From: Liolophura sinensis
Lineage: Eukaryota; Mollusca; Polyplacophora; Chitonida; Chitonidae
Length of the DNA: 64,000 nt
Direction of reading: 5' to 3'
Assembly: GCF_032854445.1 (NCBI RefSeq)
Contig: NC_088303.1
Coordinates: 14,703,501-14,767,500, forward strand
Shown: piece after piece, positions 35,801 through 44,800 of the stretch
Layout of the letters: the number at the start of each line of letters is the position of its first letter
Numbering within the stretch: the first letter of the stretch is position 1
Notes under the pieces: model-generated
Told to the model about the DNA's origin: nothing
Database searches by the model: none
The model's input: the letters and a program-made list of their open reading frames with translations, nothing else
Translations under genes and position numbers: made by a program

Positions 35801-38800
35801 CATCAGCATAACATTGTTCAGTATTGTGTACACTTAACATGCACAATTTTTCAAGATACTAGAAGACTTTGTGTTCTGCAATATTTTCAGTGAACATTGA
35901 TGTTTGCATTCTGTACCCCACTGTTTGTAACGTAGTCCTAATATTTGGTATGACAGGATTTAGTACAGAAAGCAATAGACTCCTCCTTAAAGGCGCGTAA
36001 GGAATGGGAACGCAAATCGTTTGACAAACGGGCGCAGGTTTTCCTAAAGGCTGCCGATCTGGTAGGAGGAACGTACAGAATGGATCTGCTGGCAACCACC
36101 ATGCTGGGACAGGTAAGCATTGTAGATCATTTTTCATCACGTAACTGAAAATGTTTGTTACAAAATAATTCTGATCAAAAGTTTTATTGGTTTTAATATT
36201 AACAAAGTTTGTGTTCCAAAAAGAGTGGATAATATAACAAAATCACAGAGGATAAAATATCTCAAAGATAGGGTAGTTAATGGCCAACTTAAACCCCCTA
36301 AATGTTACCAGTGTTGGGCTTTTTGGTGGATCCTAGTTCAGGGGAATTAACTCTCCTGGGGGAGGTCTTACATAGATGAAAGCTAATTACATATAAAACT
36401 CCGATTTTATAAGAGATGAAGATGCTTGAAACCTGGTTGATAATTGTGTTTTGTGCCTGAGTGTCTAGTTTACTGTGATCATCGAGCCCATCACTAAAGA
36501 TGTCAGGTTTTCAAATGCAACTCTTGCTGATTTGACTGTGTCACGTGTAGGTGTGTGGTTTACCCTTGGCGTAACGTTTCCTTTTACCCGTTAACATAGC
36601 TACTCTTAATTAAGGAGACATTTCTTCAGCACACCATTTAACACCAATCAGTTGATCAAACCAATTTTTTTACACATTTGCACATAATAATCTATTTTAG
36701 CCAAATGTGCCAGTTTGAACTCTCCTGTCGCTAGATTAATACCATAATTGCACCAGTATATTTCAAACTTTTTCCCCCTTAGAATCAAACTTTTGATTGA
36801 GGATGCGCATTGTACAGTAGACTTTCGATGGAAATAATTCACTCAGTGAAATCACCCGGTGATTTATTTCCATCGAAATTGGCTGTCCATATCTCAGTTG
36901 CTCAGAAAATATGTTGGAAAACCGGAAGTAAATATGAATAAATTAGTGGATTTTATAATTATTTTATATTGTGGGTATTGCAAATATACATGTGAAATTT
37001 GATATTGGTCTTCTGTTTTTCAGGCAAAGACAATATTTCAAGCTGAGATTGATGCTGCAGCAGAGCTGGCTGATTTTTACAGATTTAATGTTCATTTTGG
37101 TTTGGTAAGCAATTTGTAAATTTTATCTTTGGTGAACATTGGCTGCAAGTATTTTGACAGAATTATATTCTGGAGTCCGGGGCCTCTGTGGTGGAGACAG
37201 TTAGCATGTCAGCGAGGTGCAATGATCCAGGAGCCTCTCATCAAGTCAGTCGCTGTGAGTTCAAGTCCAGATCATGCTGTCTTCCTGTTTTCCCTTGCCT
37301 GGCAAGGCCCAGCAGCAACCTGGTTGTGTGTTTCCCCTGGGCACTGTCCAGTTTCCTCTCACCATAATGCTGGCCCCTGTCGTATAAGTGAAATATTCTT
37401 GAGTGCAGCGTAAAACATCAATCAAATAAGTATGTCAAATCAAATATTTTCTTTCCTCCTTTACTGTCAAGATTTTTCTCTTGTTAAATTTTAGCATAAT
37501 TTAACATCACATTTTAACTGAAATATTGCCGGTGTGGCATTAAGCCATGATCATTCTTTCATTCATAAAAGACGCGCCTCAAGAACCAAGCGGCTCGCGT
37601 CCTTGCTGCAGCATAATGACTTGAGAACCTATCTCTCGTGTGGAGAACCTGTCTCTCGTGTGGAGAACCTGTCTCTTGTGTGGAGAACCTGTCACCAGTG
37701 TGGTTACTATGAGTTTATGCTGGCTTCCTCTTGGGCCGTATGTGGGAAGGTCTATCAGCAACCTTTTTATTGTCATCGGTTTCCTCCCAACTTACGCTGG
37801 TTGCAACTATATAAGTGAAATGTTCTTGAGTACACCATAAAAGTGCCAGTCAAATAAATCAATTCATATTTCACTCATTCATTCATAGATCAGTTCATAA
37901 AGGCAAGCTGTGTGGCTGTTATTGCAGTTTAGCATACATTGAAGACCACTTGTCTGTGAAGTGCAAATCTCTTCATCAGATGTGGGAAAGTTTGTCAGTG
38001 ATTTCGCGATGATTGGTGGTTTTCTCCAGATTTCCCCGCCTTAAACTGACCACCATCGTATAAGTGGAAACTTCTTGAGTATGACATTAAAGATTTCAGA
38101 ATATGAATGTGTGATTCTTTGTGACCAATTTACAATTCATTCTAGACCTTAAACTTTAAAATCAAATGCACAAAACATCATGATATAAAGTGCATCAGAA
38201 AAATGTCCATCAGAAATCTCATCTTTATAGTTCTTTTGTTTCAGGAGTTACAGAAGGTCCAGCCAGTCAGCCCATCCAGTGAGATTACCAATAAATTAAA
38301 CTTCAGAGGAATGGAGGTAAGAGCAAGTTATCTGTTGGAATTATTTCAAGTTTCATGTAAGTTGTTAATGCACCTGATAAAAAACACTTATATGATAAAC
38401 TGAAAAAGTAGAGTAGGTCGGAAGAAATTTTATTTTATTTCTGACTTATGAAAAAGATACGGATTTTAAAGAAATTAACATTGAGAAGAAGAAAAAAAAA
38501 ACAAAATTACACCAATAGCCCAATAAAAACTTGGATGAAGATCCCAGTGTTTGAGTTACAGGTTACATGTTCAAGTTTGAGTTATTTTAAAAAGGCTATG
38601 TAAGTGAGTTTTGGCAACAAATCCATATTCGCTGATCTCATAAAATATATTACCAAAAATAGCTAAAATTATTGCCTTCCACTAGATACAGTGTGGGTGC
38701 ATGTACTCTGAGTTGTGTTAATATCGTCCTAAAGTATGTAGAAAGTATTATTTTTATAAATTTTAAAATTTTCTATGTAGCCTATTCAAATACATGTAAT

Positions 38801-41800
38801 TAAAACCACTTGATAAAGATGGAAGTGTAAGCCTATACATTTTGTTGGCTTTCTGTGTTTTATGTAAATGTGTAAAGATGTTTAGCCAGTAAAACTGACT
38901 GTTAAAGGACAAGACAGCGCCTGGCTAAAACATATTTCAATCGAAAGCAGAATTCTGAAGAAGTAATATATTAATACATTAATATTTATTCAGTTAATGG
39001 GATTTCACCAAATGATATATAGAACAAAATGACAATAGTGTACAAATGGGTGGTGTGAATCCAGGCAGACATCTTGAGAATTTTATCCAATGAAACACGT
39101 TGCTATCAGGTTTAATGGCCTAAGCCTTAGCACTTACCCATACACTTCATGAAGTGACATATGATAACACAGAACTACTGCATATGATATCATTTTGAGA
39201 TCATTTACAACGATTTAGTTATGTATTGCCCAGGGGCCGTTTCACACAGTGTTGTGCTATAGGTCTGTATCATTTACAGACCACCAAAGAGGTAAAATTA
39301 GTTGATTGACAAGCTTCAACGATGGTATCACAAATTATGTGAGAGAGAAGCATACCGTCTCGGCCTAAAACCACATTCAGTAGACTATAGGACTGCTTAG
39401 ACACGCTGTTCAAATTGTACAAATACATTTTTTGTCGTTTATTTTACCATGTAGTCAGCAGATTCTGAATAACAAGTATCAGAGTCAGTGAAAAATTCAA
39501 GCCAGAGGTTGATGGGAACGAGAAGACACCGGACAATGCTTACAATTCATCAGATCTTATGACATAATTTTTTTTTCTCTAATTTTATGAGAATTTAAGA
39601 ATTAAATTGTCCTCCTTTGTCTTTCTTGCACATAAGGGATGATTTTTTTTCTGTTTTCTTTTATAAAATACAGTAAAATTGTTGAAACGCTGTGTTTAAG
39701 CCAAGGTGCTTTCTCTGGCATTAGTGATAACTAGGTCAGCATTGTTCTCATCTCAGAAGCCACCACTAAAACATTGAAGCATAAAATTCAGCCACAGTCA
39801 AATACTTATACTGTACATGATATAGTAGGCTTACTCCATGAATAGTTCAAGCAGTGGAAAAAATAACCTTCCAATATGTCCAATTTCCGAGAAAGCTATT
39901 TACTAATTCGGAAAATACCCTCGAAGTTAGAGAGCTATAGTAAATGTGACGTCAACCTTGCTGTTGACAATGGGGACATACTGAAGCTGTGTCAAGGCGA
40001 AGTTTCAGTAAACTTTTACTCGGTTGTAAAAAATATTTTAATTTTCAGTTGGACATAAACTTTAGTCAGGTGCTGTCTTTCACTTCATTTCTCATCTGTG
40101 TTTCCTGCATTTTATTTTTAGGGCTTTTGGGCAGCAATCTCACCCTTCAACTTCACAGCTATCGGTGGTCATTTGCCTGTTGGTCCAGCCATAGTTGTAA
40201 GTTCTGATTAGCAGTTTTAAAACTTCCATCTATAGGACTTGCCTTTTACCAAGATGATGTACATGTACAAACTCAGCTCACTCTGCAGGTGAGAGTTTGT
40301 AACTTTTGGGAAGGACTCCTCAGTTCATACTGGTCTGAATACTATTATATGCACTGATACAACCCCCCCCCCCCCCCCCCCTTTTTTTGTGTGGGACTGG
40401 TCATGTCTGTAATGTTGTTATTCAGTCAATTTTGTATGACACAGAGTAATACATGTGCGCTGTCCAGATTGGTAGTTTTAAAATTACTTATTTATTTATT
40501 TGATTGGTGTTTATGCCATACTCAAGAAAATATCACTTGTACTACGGCGCCCAGCATTATGGAGGGAGGAAATGGGGCAGAGCCCAGACAGAACCCACAA
40601 CCATCTGCAGGTTGTTGCCACACCTTCCAACGTACGAGCAGAAAAGAAGCCAGCAGGAGCTGGACTTCAATTCACAGTGACCGCAATGGCTCAAATAGTA
40701 GCAAAAAAATAATAACGTGTAAATGGTTACTTGACTTTTTTTACATAAGGATGGCTGGCTCTCTGGCTCTTTGAAATGTCCTATGTCCTAAGTCCAACCA
40801 AAACCAGAATTTAAAGCATTTGTCTAAGATAACGGGGAATTGTGGAAATAGTGAAGTGTTGTTCCCAAATGGTTTCTTCCTTTTTCAGTGTTTTGTGATT
40901 TTCAAATATGTTACACCTACTAGCCTGATGTGTATAAAGCATGATATGAAAGAGACAGTTCATGACTGCATGATGTTGTCAAAGGGTTCAGGAATTATAT
41001 ACGTGTATTTATAGGGTAATGTCTCAGTTTGGAAACCGTCTGACACTGCCATGTTGTCCAACTGGACTGTGTTTCGAGTACTCCGTGAGGCTGGCCTTCC
41101 ACCTGGTGTGATAAACTTTGTACCGGCTGATGGCCCTGTGTTTGGTGATACAGTGACATCATCTCCAGATCTTTGTGGCATCAACTTCACAGGAAGTGTC
41201 AGGTAAAAGCTGTTTTGTTGTCCAGGTTTAGGTATAATCCCCCAGTTATTTGCAAATGGAACAGTTTCAGAGAAGAGTTGGTGCGGGTGAGTTATTCACC
41301 AACTTACACATGCCTGGATATAACTCAAAATTGGGTCATCGTCATATGACAGAAAGATTGTTCAGTATGATGTCAAACACCAAGCATTCACTCACTCACT
41401 CAAACTTAGTCAGCTACATGTATTTTCCAAAGTATGGTACAGGGGGCTGTTAAAACAATTTTGTCCTTCAGCAGATTGGGTGAAGCCTTTTGTGAATATA
41501 GTGGCTTAGTCTTACTTTACCAACTAGATGAATGGTGCCATGGCCATCTTAGATTTGTAGGAATTCTCCTGAAATTATTTGAAAAAAGAAAAACACTTCC
41601 TACAAATTCTTAAGCAATGCGTCAAATTGTGTTTATTTGTGCATGCCACTTGTGAATGGAGAACTCATTTATAGCAACAGTCCCGTTTGATATTATATGT
41701 AACCTTTACGTAATTTACTTGACTGACAGGACTTTCCGACATCTCTGGAAACAAGTTGGCCAGAATATTGACAACTACAAAACCTACCCACGGCTGATTG

Positions 41801-44800
41801 GAGGTGAGTGATCAGTGTTTTGTGATAAGGATGTATGATGATTAGTAATTTGGGGTTATAAAGATGTGTGATGAACAGCCCATCCATCTATCAAGTACTG
41901 TATGTTGACAGGTTTTTCGGTTTTGTAGTCAAACTTTGGAGCGAGTTGTGGCATTATGGTTAAGTCACAAGTTACATGGGTTCAGTCCAATTCTTGAACA
42001 GGAATTGTTTTAGATTCCCCTTCCTCCTATGTTCTAGTGGGCTAGTGCCTTCTCCTGTTTGCTTCCATTCCATGAATATCACATGTCACACATGGGAGAG
42101 TTTGCCAGTAACTTGGAGTCACCAGTTGTTGGACAGTTTTGCCAGCAGTGTTACAGTCCAGTCAGCAGTTGGATAGTTTAGCCCAGCACCATGGCAATCT
42201 AGCCAGTAGTTGGAAAGACTAATCAGAAGTTGGTGAGACTGGCCAGCAGTTGGACAGCCCAATGGGACAGTCCAGTCAGCAGTTGGATAGTTTAGCCAAC
42301 AGTTGGACATACCAGCCAGCAGTTAGACAGTCCAGTCAGCAGTTGGACAGTTTAGCCCAGCACCATGGCAATCTAGCCAGTAGTTGGAAAGACTAATCAG
42401 CAGTTGGTGAGACTGGCCAGCAGTTGGACAGTCCAATGGGACAGTCCAGTCAGCAGTTGGATAGTTTAGCCAACAGTTGGACATACCAGCCAGCAGTTAG
42501 ATAGTTTAGCCCAGCACCAAGGCAATCTAGCCAGTAGTTGGACAGACTAATCAGCAGTTGGTGAGACTGGCCAGCAGTTGGACAGTCCAGTGGGACATCA
42601 TTCAGCCCAATACAAAGGCAGTCTAACCAGTAAGAGGACAGACTGGTCAGTAGCTGGGCAGACTAGCAGCAGTTTGACAGAGTAGACAGTTGGAAAGACT
42701 GGCCAGCAGTTTGAGAATCTAGTTAACAGTTGGAAAGTAGTCACCAGTTGTAGAATCTAGCCAGCAGTTGTTGAGACTGGCCAGCAGTTGGACAGTCAAG
42801 CCAGAAGTTGGATAGTAGGCTGAAGTATCCATCAGCTTGTCTACCTAATGTATACAGTTTGACTGCCTAGCCTACAATTCAAATTTCTTCTCTTACACAG
42901 AATGTGGTGGAAAAAATTATCACCTGATTCACAGTAGTGCAGATGCTGAAACAGTTGCTGTAGCGACATACAAAGCAGCATTCGAGTTTGGGGGACAGAA
43001 ATGTTCAGCGTGCTCTCGTCTGTACATTCCCCAGTCTATGTGGCCAAAGGTCAAACAGCTGATGCTGGACATACACAAAGATGTGACATACGGGTCTCCC
43101 TTGGATTACAAGAACTTCTTATCTGCTGTTATTGATGAGAAGGTATGCTCGTGAAAATGTGCCACTACCTGTTAGTAAAATTTCACTTACTTGAAAATTC
43201 TTTGGCATTCTTTTTCTTGAAGATTACTACATGTACATGTACCTTCTTGAAAAGATATGAGGGCATTTGGTAATGAATTTTCTGTGTTAAGTAGACATTC
43301 CAATACTGTGAACCACAAAATACGTAGTTATAAAGGGGTCTGAGCCAAGGTTATCTAAAACTTAAGATGTATTAAATATATTGTACTTTGTTAGTAAATA
43401 TGATATACATGTAGTTATGAAAATGGAAGCATTTACAGTTATATTAAAAATTCTCTTATGGAAAATTGTGCCCTGATTTCAGTCATTTGACAGAATCAAG
43501 GGCTGGCTGGATCATGCTAAATCATCACCAAACTTGACAGTTATCGCTGGAGGAGATTGTGATAAAAAGTAAGCATTAAACTATCCTTTTGTGGTCATTG
43601 TTGGGAATGCTTTTGAGATTCACAGACAGTATACTGTAGGTAAAAAGGCTTCCAATCCATATTAAGATGATTTTGGGTATAAATGTAAACAGGGCCTAGG
43701 TATGTTATGATATCTCACAAGTGAGTGAATAGCACATCTAACAACACACAGTACCAAAATAAACACTTTTCGTTTTTGTTTCTGATACTGGAGTTTGATA
43801 CATGCTTGAAATCAGTAGAAAGTTCATTTGCTCTTGGTTCATCGGAAAAAGTCAACTTTTATTCTGCTGTTATGGAAACCGTGTCATTACACTTGTACAT
43901 ACAGATTTTCCAGGTGCTTAAGGGGCTATACAGATAATATTCGGCTAAAAAGAACAAATTTTCTGTATTTAGATCTACATATTTCATATACCTATACTAC
44001 TTAAACTGTTACATGAATTCTAAAGTTTGAAAAAGCTGAAATGCAAACCCGTTTAATTAATTTTAGGGACTTTATTACTGGTGTTGAACGGTAATATGTT
44101 CACAGACAGTTGTGTGAAAGGTTTTATTTGTACCATTCTGAGATAATAGCAAAAATTCTGTTGTATTTGTGTGTTGTATTCGATTTTATGACGAGAGCCT
44201 CTGGCATAGGGTTGGTAAGAATATTTAAATCTTTGACTTTTGAAACATCAGAAGACAGTGAGGAAAAACTTGTTGTATTCTGGCCTGTGTAGTGTTTATT
44301 GACTTTAGATTTTTTCCCAGGGTTTCTCAGAATTTCATTCACCGCCAATGATTTCCAAACCATTTGGAAGCACTACATGTACTTGATAGTAATGGTGATA
44401 ATCTGGATTATTTTCAGAAAAGGCTACTTTGTTCAGCCAACAATTGTAGAAACTACAGATCCAAAAGATCCAATTATGCAAGAGGTAAGCAAGCTCCATG
44501 CTGGTAGTGTATGAATCTTACGATACTTGGACAACAGGGTCACCAACACGCTACAATCGCTGATTTCAGTGTAAATATTTTGAAAAATCATAGTTGACAT
44601 TGTTATTCATGCAGGTATTAGGCACGCTGTTTTTTTTTAGTTGCTTCCCTTTGTAGAGGGCCAGAGAACCTCTTTTTTTCTTTCCACATGTCCTGAAAAT
44701 TGCAAATTAAACTTAACATCAAGAATTTTCAATCGTCAAATGTGTAAGGGAGCAGTAAAACTGAGGTTGCTGTTTTTTTAATGTGGCAGATGATCTGTCA

